From Poriferisodalis sp965221195 (GTDB taxonomy: Bacteria > Actinomycetota > Acidimicrobiia > Acidimicrobiales > Poriferisodalaceae), in assembly GCA_965221195.1 (NCBI GenBank), contig OZ244864.1, forward strand, positions 2,294,001-2,358,000: a stretch of DNA of 64,000 nucleotides. Reading direction: 5' to 3'. The notes under the pieces were generated by a model. That model was not told the DNA's origin and did not search any database. It was given only the letters and a program-made list of their open reading frames with translations. This document shows positions 16,606 through 24,713 of this stretch, piece by piece. A program made the translations under genes and the position numbers. Within the stretch, counting starts at the first letter, position 1, and each line of letters starts with the position of its first letter.

Positions 16606-17530
16606 AGGCCGCCACGATGTCGCCGACTATTCGATGCCGTGTGATGTCACGTCGACCAAGCCGTGCGAAACCGAGTCCATCAATTCCGTCAAGCGATTGC
16701 TCCACATCGAGCAGTCCGCTCTTGCCACCAGGTACGTCGATCTGTGTGCGATCACCAGTCACGACCACCTTGGAGCCGAAACCGATACGCGTCAAGAACA
16801 TCTTCATCTGCTCCGGCGTGGTGTTCTGAGCTTCGTCGAGAATGATGAAGCTGTCATTGAGCGTGCGACCCCGCATAAACGCAAGCGGTGCCACGTCGAT
16901 CGTCTTGCGCTCAAGCAGCTTGGCTGCGGTCTCAGAGTCCAACATGTCGTACAGAGAGTCATACAGAGGCGCCAGATACGGATCTATCTTCGCCATCAAA
17001 TCCCCGGGCAAGAAGCCCAGCCGCTCGCCTGCTTCGACAGCCGGACGAGTGAGCACGATCCGTCGCACCGACTTCGACATCAGCGCATCGACAGCCAGAG
17101 CCACTGCCAGCCATGTCTTACCGGTCCCGGCAGGACCGACAGCGAACGTCACAATGTTGGAGCGGATCATCTCCACGTAACGCTTCTGGCCGGCACTCTT
17201 CGCCCGCACCACCCTGCCGTTGGGGGTGCGAACAACCGGCGCTGCGAGCACATCGCTGGGGCTCTCGTCGGCCTCCACCATGTCAATGACCCGGTCGAGC
17301 ACTTCTGGCTCAATGCGCTGACCGGCTTGGAGCACCTGCACGATCTCCTCAAAGACCTGCCCGACCACAGCAGCGCTTGGACCCGCCACGGTGATCTCAT
17401 TGCCGCGCACATGTATGTCGGCATCTGAAAAGCGGTCCGCGACCGTCCGCAAATGCTCATCGCGTCGGCCCAGTAATCCGACCATGAGATGATTGCCCGG
17501 AACGTGGATCCGAACCTGCGTGTCGGTCAC
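16568..17530 (-). CDS. phoH: PhoH-like ATPase
   Basis: PhoH-family P-loop protein with a small N-terminal KH-like domain and the Walker A GPAGTGKT, followed by VLTRPAVEAGERLGFLPGD and the Walker B IILDEAQNTTPEQMKMFLTR. Usually encoded directly before ybeY, as here, and thought to act with it in RNA metabolism. The exact activity of the family is not settled. 320 residues, normal length. Confidence 0.93.
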   Translation of the reverse strand: MTDTQVRIHVPGNHLMVGLLGRRDEHLRTVADRFSDADIHVRGNEITVAGPSAAVVGQVFEEIVQVLQAGQRIEPEVLDRVIDMVEADESPSDVLAAPVVRTPNGRVVRAKSAGQKRYVEMIRSNIVTFAVGPAGTGKTWLAVALAVDALMSKSVRRIVLTRPAVEAGERLGFLPGDLMAKIDPYLAPLYDSLYDMLDSETAAKLLERKTIDVAPLAFMRGRTLNDSFIILDEAQNTTPEQMKMFLTRIGFGSKVVVTGDRTQIDVPGGKSGLLDVEQSLDGIDGLGFARLGRRDITRHRIVGDIVAAYDRRDAQRNGSN

Positions 17531-17588
17531 TGGACTCCGACGCAGCAGGACAAACCGGCAGCGCTCACGAATTGGTAGCGCACAGACA

Positions 17589-17693
17589 GCACTGGCAGCT
17601 GCTGCACTGGTAGCTGCTGCACTGGCAGCTGTTGCACTGGCAGCTGCTGTACTGGCATTTGCTGCACTCGCAGCTGCTGCACTGGCATTTGCC
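17589..17693. repeat. 15-bp tandem repeat, 7 copies, intergenic
   Basis: Unit GCACTGGCAGCTGCT with one to three changes per copy (for example GTACTGGCATTTGCT). It lies in the 277-bp gap between the phoH start and the DUF3039 gene (17531-17807). A plus-strand frame runs through it but gives only Ala/Leu/Val repeats and is not a convincing gene. Nothing else was recognised in this gap. Confidence 0.9.
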
Positions 17694-17807
17694 GAAAAGT
17701 GGTTCGGTCACCATGCGCTTGAGGCTAGCCGCGTCGCGCTCTCAGCAGGAACCTGCGCAGCCAAGACCCTCAACAAGACCCTCTTGGCCACATCCGGACA
17801 TTGCGCC

Positions 17808-18038
17808 TTAGGAGCGCAAGCCGGCATACATCTCTTTGCAGGCTGGACACACCGGGTAACGCTCGCCGTCGCGTGTGGGAACCCATTTCTTTCCGCACAG
17901 AGCCACGACCGCGGCGCCGTCAACAGCAGAGCGCATCAGCGCGTTCTTGTCTACATAGTGAGAAAAGCGGTCGTGGTCGCCGTTGTCATAGCGCGTGTCG
18001 GGACGCTCGATGACCTCCGGCGCTGTCGATGCGTTCAT
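17808..18038 (-). CDS. DUF3039 family protein
   Basis: 76-residue protein of the actinobacterial DUF3039 family: RPDTRYDNGDHDRFSHYVDK at the N-terminal side, then VVALCGKKWVPTRDGERYPV and CPACKEMYAGL. The conserved Cys/Cys-x-x-Cys arrangement suggests a small zinc-ribbon-like fold. The function of the family is unknown. Confidence 0.9.
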   Translation of the reverse strand: MNASTAPEVIERPDTRYDNGDHDRFSHYVDKNALMRSAVDGAAVVALCGKKWVPTRDGERYPVCPACKEMYAGLRS

Positions 18039-18148
18039 CTCGCTGCCCTTTGCTTGGCCAACGTCAACGATAGAGCACTAGGTTGGCGGGCTGCGCTGCG
18101 TTGAGATCTGCAGCGCCTGCGTGCGTCGAAAGGCAGCAGATTTAGCCC

Positions 18149-19378
18149 ATGGCCGCCACGACCGCGCACGCACCAACCTCTCAACTGGACTCGGCCGCTG
18201 GATGGGTCGTTGCGTTCTGTGCAGCGCTTGCGACGCTCGCTGCTTTCGGCATCGCTTACACCTTTGGCGCTTTCTTCTCCGCAATCAGCGCCGAGTTCGG
18301 TGTCGGCGCCAGCCAAACCTCGTTGTTTTTCTCGCTGACCACGTTCGTCTATTTCACGTTGGGCATCGTCACCGGACGCATCGCCGACAACGTCGGACCG
18401 CGCCGCGTGCTCATTGCCGGTGCCGCGACAATGTTCGTCGGCTTGTGGCTGACATCGCTGGTGGACAGCATCTGGCTGGCCTATGCGACCTACGGAATGG
18501 GCGTGGGAATCGGAGTGGCCTGCGCCTATGTGCCGATGGTGGCTGTTGTCGGCGGCTGGTTTGAGCGGCAACGAGTTGCCGCGATGGGTGTGGCTGTCGC
18601 AGGCATCGGCGTGGGCACACTCATCGGCTCTCCGGCGGCTGACGCGTTGATCGGCGCCTACGGCTGGCGCGCTAGCTACCGCATCTTGGCAGTTGCATCA
18701 ATCGCTGTCTTTGCAGTGGCGGCGGTTGGGGCGCGCCGGGCGCCGACACATCTAGATGCAGGCGAATTGCCTTCGCTGCGGGCGCTGCTGCGCGGCCGAG
18801 TGCCGGTGTTCGGCCTGCTCTACCTGTCGATGCTCTTGCTCAGCTCTTGTTTGTTCATCCCTTTTGTGTACCTGCCGGACTACGTGTCGAACCTCGGACG
18901 GTCCGGCGGCGCTTTGCTGGTCGGCATCATCGGTGGCGCCTCAATTGTGGGTCGGCTCGGCCTGGGTGCCTTAGGGACGGTCGTGCCGCTGATGCGGCTG
19001 TATCAATTGTCGTTTCTTACTCTGGCCCTGAGCTTTCTGCTGTGGCTAGGTGCCGAATGGAACGCGTGGCTGCTGCCGGTGTTCGCGGTTGTGATGGGTC
19101 TGAGCTACGGCGGCTTCACAGCGCTATCGCCAGCGGTGGTGGCAACGCTGTTCGGCCAGATCGGGCTTGGTGGGATACTCGGTGCCCTGTACACCGCTGC
19201 GGGTCTCGGGGCGATGATCGGACCGCCGCTCATGGGAGTGTTGGTTGACACCGGCGGTTACAACGTCACCATCACGGTGGCGATGCTCATCGGCCTCAGC
19301 GCCGTCCCGCTGCTCATTGCGGCTGAACGAGCTGCATCAGCAGACAAACCAGCAGACGAACCAGTGGGCAAGCTGTGA
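18149..19378 (+). CDS. Major facilitator superfamily transporter
   Basis: A 409-residue membrane carrier with about 12 hydrophobic segments. The MFS loop 2-3 motif is visible as GRIADNVGPRRVL, and similarity is to oxalate/formate-antiporter-like or monocarboxylate-type MFS proteins (for example the FGVGASQTSLFFSLTTFVYF region). Substrate unknown. Its stop overlaps the GTG start of the ferrochelatase gene by 4 bp (GTGA), so the two are probably co-translated. That makes a role in haem-related transport conceivable, but this is inference only. Confidence 0.88.
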   Translation: MAATTAHAPTSQLDSAAGWVVAFCAALATLAAFGIAYTFGAFFSAISAEFGVGASQTSLFFSLTTFVYFTLGIVTGRIADNVGPRRVLIAGAATMFVGLWLTSLVDSIWLAYATYGMGVGIGVACAYVPMVAVVGGWFERQRVAAMGVAVAGIGVGTLIGSPAADALIGAYGWRASYRILAVASIAVFAVAAVGARRAPTHLDAGELPSLRALLRGRVPVFGLLYLSMLLLSSCLFIPFVYLPDYVSNLGRSGGALLVGIIGGASIVGRLGLGALGTVVPLMRLYQLSFLTLALSFLLWLGAEWNAWLLPVFAVVMGLSYGGFTALSPAVVATLFGQIGLGGILGALYTAAGLGAMIGPPLMGVLVDTGGYNVTITVAMLIGLSAVPLLIAAERAASADKPADEPVGKL

Positions 19379-20427
19379 ACGTGGAGTCAGCAGAACAACC
19401 GAAGTCCGAGGGGGCTCGAGCAACGCTGGGCCCTGTTGGGATCGATTCGGTGCTGTTGCTTTCGTTTGGGGGCCCTAACGGCCCGCACGAAGTGAGGCCT
19501 TTCCTAGAGAACGTGACCCGCGGGCGCAACGTTCCCCCCGACCGACTCGATCAAGTCGAACAGCAGTATCTGCAGTACGGCGGCGTGAGTCCCATCAACG
19601 AACAGAACCGTCGGCTGCTTTCGGCGCTGTCAGCCGAGCTGGCCGAACGAGGAACCGAGCTGGCTTGTTACTGGGGTAACCGCAACTGGCATCCCTATTT
19701 GGCCGACACCATCCGTCAGATGGCGACCGACGGCTGCCACAACACAGCGGTGGTGGTGACCTCGGCATTCAGCTCATACTCGGGATGCCGTCAGTATCAC
19801 GAGGATCTCGCCCGAGCCGCCGCCGATGTGGCCGACGGGCCGCGTCTCACCCGGGTGCGGGTGTACGGAAACCATCCCGGGTTTGTGGGCGCAGCAGCCG
19901 AACGCGTCCAGCAAGCCCTCACAGGCACTCACCTAGACGACAGCGTGCATGTTTTGTTTACTGCACACAGCCTGCCTGCGGCCATGGCGGCGAACTGCGA
20001 CTACCGCGCCCAGCTCGCTGACACAGCCGAAGCCGTCGCAACAGCGGCCGGTCTGTCGGGCGACCACGAAGTCGTGTATCAGTCCCGCAGCGGACCCCCT
20101 CATATGCCTTGGCTGGAGCCCGACATCAACGACCGTCTCACTCAACTCGCCGACGAAGGCTGCCAGAGCGTCCTCGTCGTACCGCTAGGTTTCGTCTCCG
20201 ATCACATGGAAGTGCTGGTCGATCTAGACACCCGCGCACGCGCTGTCGCAGCAGGAGCGGGCATCACGATGGTGCGCGCCCGCACAGTAGGCACCCATCC
20301 GCGCTTCGTTGGGGCGCTCGTTGATCTCGTTGAAGAGACCGCCGGTGTTCGTGCCGACCGGCCTGCTGTGGGGCGTCTGGGGCCGCGGCCCGACACCTGC
20401 GTCGAAAACTGCTGCCCGGTGCGTTAG
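19375..20427 (+). CDS. hemH: Ferrochelatase (coproporphyrin ferrochelatase type)
   Basis: Inserts iron into the porphyrin ring. Family blocks: LLSFGGPNGPHEVRPFLENV, YGGVSPINEQNRRL, YWGNRNWHPYLADT, the metal-site region FTAHSLPAAMA and YQSRSGPPHMPWLEPDI. A Cys in SYSGCRQYHEDL and a C-terminal DTCVENCCPVR match the four-cysteine pattern of actinobacterial enzymes that carry a [2Fe-2S] cluster. In actinobacteria this enzyme acts on coproporphyrin III. The GTG start overlaps the MFS gene stop. Confidence 0.93.
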   Translation: MNVESAEQPKSEGARATLGPVGIDSVLLLSFGGPNGPHEVRPFLENVTRGRNVPPDRLDQVEQQYLQYGGVSPINEQNRRLLSALSAELAERGTELACYWGNRNWHPYLADTIRQMATDGCHNTAVVVTSAFSSYSGCRQYHEDLARAAADVADGPRLTRVRVYGNHPGFVGAAAERVQQALTGTHLDDSVHVLFTAHSLPAAMAANCDYRAQLADTAEAVATAAGLSGDHEVVYQSRSGPPHMPWLEPDINDRLTQLADEGCQSVLVVPLGFVSDHMEVLVDLDTRARAVAAGAGITMVRARTVGTHPRFVGALVDLVEETAGVRADRPAVGRLGPRPDTCVENCCPVR

Positions 20428-20429
20428 TG

Positions 20430-20500
20430 CGCGCTGCTGTGTCAGTGCAGCTAGCCGCTGTGTCAGTGCAGCTAGGTCAGTGCAGCTAGCCGCAGCCGCT
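20430..20500. repeat. Irregular 17-21-bp direct repeats between hemH and nrdJ
   Basis: Three copies of a core GTCAGTGCAGCTAG with variable spacers fill the convergent gap between hemH and nrdJ and reach the nrdJ stop codon. No clear intrinsic terminator was found among them. Confidence 0.7.
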
Positions 20501-23440
20501 GGTCGCGCCGCAGGAGCGGCACGCGAAGCACGAACCGGCGCGCACCATCAGATCGCCGCAAGTCATGCACAACGGAGCATCCCTACCAACAGCAGTCTCA
20601 ACATGAACAGAGGGCAGGTCTAGACGCTGCGACGGCGGATCCGGCACGAGCTCAGCGCCGATCGCGGTAGTAACCGAGAGGGCATCGAGCCCCGGCAGCG
20701 GCGGATCGGTCCGCTCATCGGTGCTGAGCACCCCCAGTTCGCTGCGCTCACCCAACGGCAAGTATTCCAGCGCAAGGCGGCGGAAAATGTAATCAACAAT
20801 GCTGGCGGCTATGCGCAGCTCGGGATCATCAGTGAGTCCCGCCGGCTCAAACCTCATGTTGGTGAAAGCCTCAACATAAGAACGCAGCGGAACTCCATAC
20901 TGCAAGCCGTGGCTGACCGAGATGGCGAATGCGTCCATGATTCCCGCCAGCGTTGAGCCCTGCTTCGCCACGGTGAGGAAGATCTCTCCCGGTCTGCCGT
21001 CGTCGTACTCGCCAACGGTGAGGTAGCCGTGGCAGTCGGTGACACGAAACGAGAACGTGCGCGAGCGGCGGCGGCGCGGCAGGCGGCGGCGCGGCGGCGG
21101 TGCTGGCACTCTGAGCGACGCTGCAGTCGCTGGCTGCGCTGGTGTGATCGGTGCGGCTTCGGCCGGGGTTGCGGGCTGTATAGCTTCAGCCTGTGCGGCT
21201 GCTGACTGGGCGGCTTCGTCAATTGACGGGCCTACCGACAGCGGCTGAGACACCTTGCAATTGTCGCGGTAGATCGCCACTGCTTTGAGTCCGAGATGCC
21301 AAGACCGCACGAGCAGATCTTCGATGTCGTCGACGGTCGCGGACTCCGGGAGGTTGACGGTCTTGGAGATCGCCCCCGATACGAACGGCTGACACGCCGC
21401 CATCATGGACACATGACCGTTCGGTGCGATGGGATCATCGCCGATCGAGCAAGCGAACACACTGAGGTGACGCTCAGCGATATGCGGCGCGCCCTGAATG
21501 CGTCCGGTATCAAGTATGTGCGCCTCAATGTCGGCGATCTCTTCTAGGGAATAGCCCAGCCGTCCAAGCGCAACCGGCACCGTTGAGTTGACGATGCGAA
21601 GATCGCCGCCACCGACGAGTCTCTTGTGCTTCACCAACCCCAAATCCGGTTCAATCCCGGTGGTGTCGCAGTCCATCATGAACGAGATCGTCCCGGTGGG
21701 CGCAATGACCGTGGCTTGAGAGTTGCGGACGCCGTGCGCATGGCAGCCGGCGATGGCATGATCCCAGCGCTCAGCTGCAACGCAGCAGAGTTCGGTGACC
21801 AGTTCCGCGCAGCCGCTCGCCGACGGCTCGTCTGTAGGGGTCGCTGTGAGATCTGAGCCAGTCTCGATACGGGGATCTGAGACAGTCTCGATGCGGTTGA
21901 GTGCGTCGCGGTGGCGCATCAGCACACTGCTCATCGCTGCTGCATTAGGACCGAAGCCGGCAAAGGGCCCGAGCCGTTCGGCCAGATCCGCAGAGGTGGC
22001 GTACGCCTCACCACAGATCAGGGCCGTGAGCGAAGCGGCCACAGACCTCGCTTGAGGCGAGTCGTAGGGAGTGCCTGCTGCCATCAGCAGCGCACCCAGG
22101 TTCGTGAATCCCAGACCGAGCTGACGAAAACGGCGGGATGTCTCGCCGATGAGTTCGGTTGGGTAATCCGCATGGCTCACCAGCACGTCTTGAGCGATGA
22201 ACGTGACGCGCACCGCTTGACGCAGGCCCTCAATGTCAAAGCCGCACTCGGTGCCGCTTCCGGCGTGCTCACCGAAGAATGGCAGCAAGTTGACGCTGGC
22301 CAGATTGCAGGCCGAATTGTCTAGGTGGACGTACTCGCTGCACGGATTGCTGGCAGTGATCGGACCGTGGGCGGGCGCGGTATGCCAGTTGTTGATGGTG
22401 GTAGAGAAGTGCACGCCGGGGTCCGCGCACTCCCAGGCTGCTTGGGCGATCTGGCGCAACAAGTCCGTGGCCCGAACCGTCGAGATCGTCTCGCCGCTGG
22501 TCCGCGCCCGCAGCGCCCACTGCGCGTCCGCTTCGACTGCTTCCATGAATTCGTCGGGCAAGCGGACAGAGTTGTTGGCGTTCTGGTACTGCACCGAGAA
22601 TGCGTCAGCGCCGTCGAGGTCCATGTCGAAGCCCGCTGCGGCCAACGCACGGGCCTTGCGCTCTTCGCGTGCCTTGCACCAGATGAACGCTTCAATGTCG
22701 GGGTGGTCTGCGTCTAGCAGCACCATCTTGGCGGCGCGTCGGGTCTTGCCGCCGCTGCGAATCGTGCCAGCCGATGCATCGGCGCCGCGCATAAAGCTGA
22801 CCGGCCCAGACGCGGTGCCGCCACCCGAAAGCAACTCCGAAGACGCCCGCAACGCTGAGAGGTTGACACCTGCGCCAGAGCCACCCTTGAAGATCCGACC
22901 CTCAGTGGCATACCACTGCAAGATTGACTCCATCTCGTCTTCGACAGCCAAGATGAAGCACGCCGACGCTTGCTGTGGCACATCGGCGACACCGATGTTG
23001 AACCAGACTGGACTGTTGAAGGCGACTCGCTGATGCAGCAACAACCACGACAGCTCGGCCTCAAAGACTGCTGCCTCTTCGGTTGAGGAGAAATAGCCAT
23101 CGTCGGTTGCCCAGCGCGTGATAGTTCCAGCCACGCGGTTGATGACCTGCCGCAGGGAGTGCTCGCGTTCAGGTGTTCCGAGCGTGCCTCGGAAGTACTT
23201 CTGTGCAACGATGCTGACAGCGGTGGGACTCCAGTCGGCTGGGAACTCAACCTCGGGCTGGGAGAACGCCACGGTGCCATCGGTGGCGTTAGTGATTGAT
23301 GCGGTGAGGCGCTCCCACTGCACGGTGTCGTAGGGATGCACACCGGCTGTGGTGAAGTAGCGGCGCAAGCGCAACGGCGTGCCCCCAAGCGGGCGATCAG
23401 GGCTGGAGCCCTCTGTTGGAAACGTTTCAGTCATCGTCAT
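20486..23440 (-). CDS. nrdJ: Vitamin B12-dependent (class II) ribonucleotide reductase
   Basis: Reduces ribonucleotides to deoxyribonucleotides with adenosylcobalamin. Recognisable blocks: FKGGSGAGVNLSALR, SGGKTRRAAKMV, NPCSEYVHLDNSACNLASV with active-site cysteines, and a MDCDTTGIEPDLGLV block. The C-terminal tail is a cysteine-rich zinc ribbon (CMTCGDLMV...CFACRSCG) that re-reduces the active site. A Pro/Ala-rich linker (about residues 745-790) precedes the C-terminal domain. The ATG at 23440 has GAGGCG about 9 bp upstream. The frame runs on to a TTG at 23512, but that would overlap the DnaA-box cluster. Confidence 0.95.
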   Translation of the reverse strand: MTMTETFPTEGSSPDRPLGGTPLRLRRYFTTAGVHPYDTVQWERLTASITNATDGTVAFSQPEVEFPADWSPTAVSIVAQKYFRGTLGTPEREHSLRQVINRVAGTITRWATDDGYFSSTEEAAVFEAELSWLLLHQRVAFNSPVWFNIGVADVPQQASACFILAVEDEMESILQWYATEGRIFKGGSGAGVNLSALRASSELLSGGGTASGPVSFMRGADASAGTIRSGGKTRRAAKMVLLDADHPDIEAFIWCKAREERKARALAAAGFDMDLDGADAFSVQYQNANNSVRLPDEFMEAVEADAQWALRARTSGETISTVRATDLLRQIAQAAWECADPGVHFSTTINNWHTAPAHGPITASNPCSEYVHLDNSACNLASVNLLPFFGEHAGSGTECGFDIEGLRQAVRVTFIAQDVLVSHADYPTELIGETSRRFRQLGLGFTNLGALLMAAGTPYDSPQARSVAASLTALICGEAYATSADLAERLGPFAGFGPNAAAMSSVLMRHRDALNRIETVSDPRIETGSDLTATPTDEPSASGCAELVTELCCVAAERWDHAIAGCHAHGVRNSQATVIAPTGTISFMMDCDTTGIEPDLGLVKHKRLVGGGDLRIVNSTVPVALGRLGYSLEEIADIEAHILDTGRIQGAPHIAERHLSVFACSIGDDPIAPNGHVSMMAACQPFVSGAISKTVNLPESATVDDIEDLLVRSWHLGLKAVAIYRDNCKVSQPLSVGPSIDEAAQSAAAQAEAIQPATPAEAAPITPAQPATAASLRVPAPPPRRRLPRRRRSRTFSFRVTDCHGYLTVGEYDDGRPGEIFLTVAKQGSTLAGIMDAFAISVSHGLQYGVPLRSYVEAFTNMRFEPAGLTDDPELRIAASIVDYIFRRLALEYLPLGERSELGVLSTDERTDPPLPGLDALSVTTAIGAELVPDPPSQRLDLPSVHVETAVGRDAPLCMTCGDLMVRAGSCFACRSCGATSGCG

Positions 23441-23753
23441 TAACTTGCGCCTCATTGCTTTGGACTTATTGCTGCCCTGCTGCGACTTTATTGCGGGAGT
23501 GCTGTGGATCAAAAGTGGTCAACCCCTTGATTTTCTAGGGGAAAACCCTGTGGGCAACAGCCAATTGCTGTGGACAAGTTTTTCCACAGTATCTGTGGAA
23601 AAGTGCCTTTGCCAGCAAGTTGCTGCAATAACCCTTGGCTTTCAGGACTGCGCTATTGGGAAACTGCTACTGGGACATTGCTATTGGGGCACCTGTGGGG
23701 GCACCGATGGGGAGGGGGTCGGCAATGCAGGCAGCAATGGCAGAATCATCGCC
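23441..23753. promoter_or_regulatory. Divergent nrdJ / reductase control region with a DnaA-box cluster
   Basis: This 313-bp gap contains five 9-mers like the DnaA box TTATCCACA/TGTGGATAA: TGTGGATCA (23503-23511), TGTGGGCAA (23549-23557), TGTGGACAA (23569-23577), TTTTCCACA (23580-23588) and TGTGGAAAA (23594-23602). Three of the nine-mers differ by one base from the consensus, and TGTGGACAA equals the high-GC actinobacterial box TTGTCCACA. The last two form a perfect inverted repeat, TTTTCCACAG and CTGTGGAAAA around TAT (23580-23602), which could also be read as an NrdR-like site with wrong spacing. CCCCT/AGGGG arms flank 23523-23541. No cobalamin riboswitch was recognised. Confidence 0.55.
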
Positions 23754-24512
23754 ATGCAGCGGCTGTTTCCACTGCCAGCGGGGTCTGTCTCCCCTCAAGG
23801 GGCCACCAACCGGACGCGTTCGCCTCATCGGGCTAGGCCGTGGGTGCTGCTCAATATGGTGACCAGCATTGACGGAGCAGCAGCCTCACAAGGACTATCT
23901 GGCGGACTTTCGAGCACAGCCGACAAGACCATGTTCGCAGCCCTGCGCGCGCGAGCTGACGTCATCTTGGTGGGAGCCAGCACGGCCAATGCGGAACGGT
24001 ACGGACCCGCGCGGCGTTCCGGCGCTCGCATTGCGGTGGTCAGCGGATCGCTCAGCGCCGACCCGCAGCTACCTCTATTTGCGGCCCCTGCCGAAACAAA
24101 CCCAGGCGAAACAAACCCAGGCGAAACAAACCCAGCGCCCTTGCCTTTGATTGTGACCACCACCAACGCAGATCCCGCCGATGCCGAGCGTTACCAAGGA
24201 CACGCCGAGATGCTGCGCTGCGGAGAAAGCCAAGTTGACCTCGCTGCTGCGCTGGCAGCTCTGCATGCACGCGGCACAAACGTTGTGCTTTGCGAAGGTG
24301 GACCCACGCTGAATGGGCACCTGCTAGCTGCCGACCTAGTTGATGAGATCAATCTCACTTACGCCCCGCTGATTGTCAACTCCGTCGCACCGCGCATAGC
24401 CACAGGCCCGCCGACCGGTCGTGCCCCGGGGTCGCCATATGAGTTTGAGCTAGAGCAGGTCGTCACTGCGGACGGTGCGCTCTTCGTGCGGTGGCGGCGC
24501 AGGCGACCCTAG
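23754..24512 (+). CDS. RibD C-terminal-like / dihydrofolate-reductase-fold reductase
   Basis: 252-residue NADPH-dependent reductase of the RibD_C superfamily (pyrimidine reductase family). Blocks: RPWVLLNMVTSIDGAAAS, DKTMFAALRARADVILVGAST, ARRSGARIAVVSG, VLCEGGPTLNGHLL near the NADPH site, and DEINLTYAPLI. No deaminase domain is attached. Three 15-bp units (24091-24135) insert a repeat of the five residues ETNPG in a surface loop before LPLIVTT. The ATG at 23754 is the best start, though no good ribosome site precedes it; the frame is open further upstream. The actual substrate (riboflavin precursor or folate) is unclear. Confidence 0.82.
   Translation: MQRLFPLPAGSVSPQGATNRTRSPHRARPWVLLNMVTSIDGAAASQGLSGGLSSTADKTMFAALRARADVILVGASTANAERYGPARRSGARIAVVSGSLSADPQLPLFAAPAETNPGETNPGETNPAPLPLIVTTTNADPADAERYQGHAEMLRCGESQVDLAAALAALHARGTNVVLCEGGPTLNGHLLAADLVDEINLTYAPLIVNSVAPRIATGPPTGRAPGSPYEFELEQVVTADGALFVRWRRRRP
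24091..24135. repeat. 15-bp tandem repeat, 3 copies, inside the reductase gene
   Basis: CCGAAACAAACCCAG followed by GCGAAACAAACCCAG twice, encoding the residue repeat ETNPG. Confidence 0.95.
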
Positions 24513-24538
24513 GGTAACAAACAAATGCTCGTAACTTA

Positions 24539-24550
24539 GAACATCCGTTG
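24539..24550. promoter_or_regulatory. Possible LexA box upstream of lexA
   Basis: GAACATCCGTTG differs by one base from the GAAC-N4-GTTC core of the Gram-positive/actinobacterial LexA site. It lies 118 bp upstream of the leader GTG of lexA, where autoregulation would be expected. Weak on sequence alone. Confidence 0.3.
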
Positions 24551-24580
24551 TTAACAGATCGGCTAGGGTGGCACTTCCGG

Positions 24581-24628
24581 CTGTTCAGCATCCCACTGTT
24601 CAGCATCCCACTGGCCAGTGGGATGCTG
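24581..24628. repeat. 15-bp direct repeat merging into a 28-bp perfect palindrome
   Basis: CTGTTCAGCATCCCA occurs at 24581-24595 and 24596-24610. The second copy leads into a palindrome at 24601-24628 with arms CAGCATCCCACTGG and CCAGTGGGATGCTG and no spacer. It lies 15 bp upstream of a strong AAGGAGG ribosome site and could form a hairpin in the lexA leader or bind a dimeric regulator. Confidence 0.7.
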
Positions 24629-24656
24629 CGATCAGCGGTTCCCAAGGAGGATCACC

Positions 24657-24713
24657 GTGACAATGACACTGCGAATGACACTGCGAACGGCACCGCGAAA
24701 GATGCTGCTGTGA
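24657..24713 (+). CDS. Putative 18-codon leader peptide of lexA
   Basis: The best ribosome site in this region, AAGGAGG at 24643-24649, is followed 7 bp later by a GTG at 24657 that is out of frame with lexA. This frame codes for an 18-residue basic peptide (start MTMTLRMTLR) and ends in TGA at 24711-24713. That stop overlaps an in-frame GTG of lexA at 24710 as GTGA. The layout is that of a translationally coupled leader. Alternatively a frameshift error hides a longer LexA N-terminus. Confidence 0.4.
   Translation: MTMTLRMTLRTAPRKMLL

Noticed and set aside
17493..18104. Plus-strand open frame of about 200 codons over the phoH-DUF3039 gap
   Set aside because: Most of it is the 15-bp array read as Ala/Leu/Val repeats, and the rest is antisense to the well-supported DUF3039 gene.
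23441..23753. Chromosomal replication origin
   Set aside because: DnaA boxes are present, but dnaA, dnaN, rpmH or a long AT-rich unwinding element are not; upstream control of nrdJ is a simpler reading.
23441..23753. Cobalamin riboswitch for nrdJ
   Set aside because: I could not find the B12 box or the expected multi-helix layout, and a B12-dependent enzyme would not be expected to be shut off by its own cofactor.
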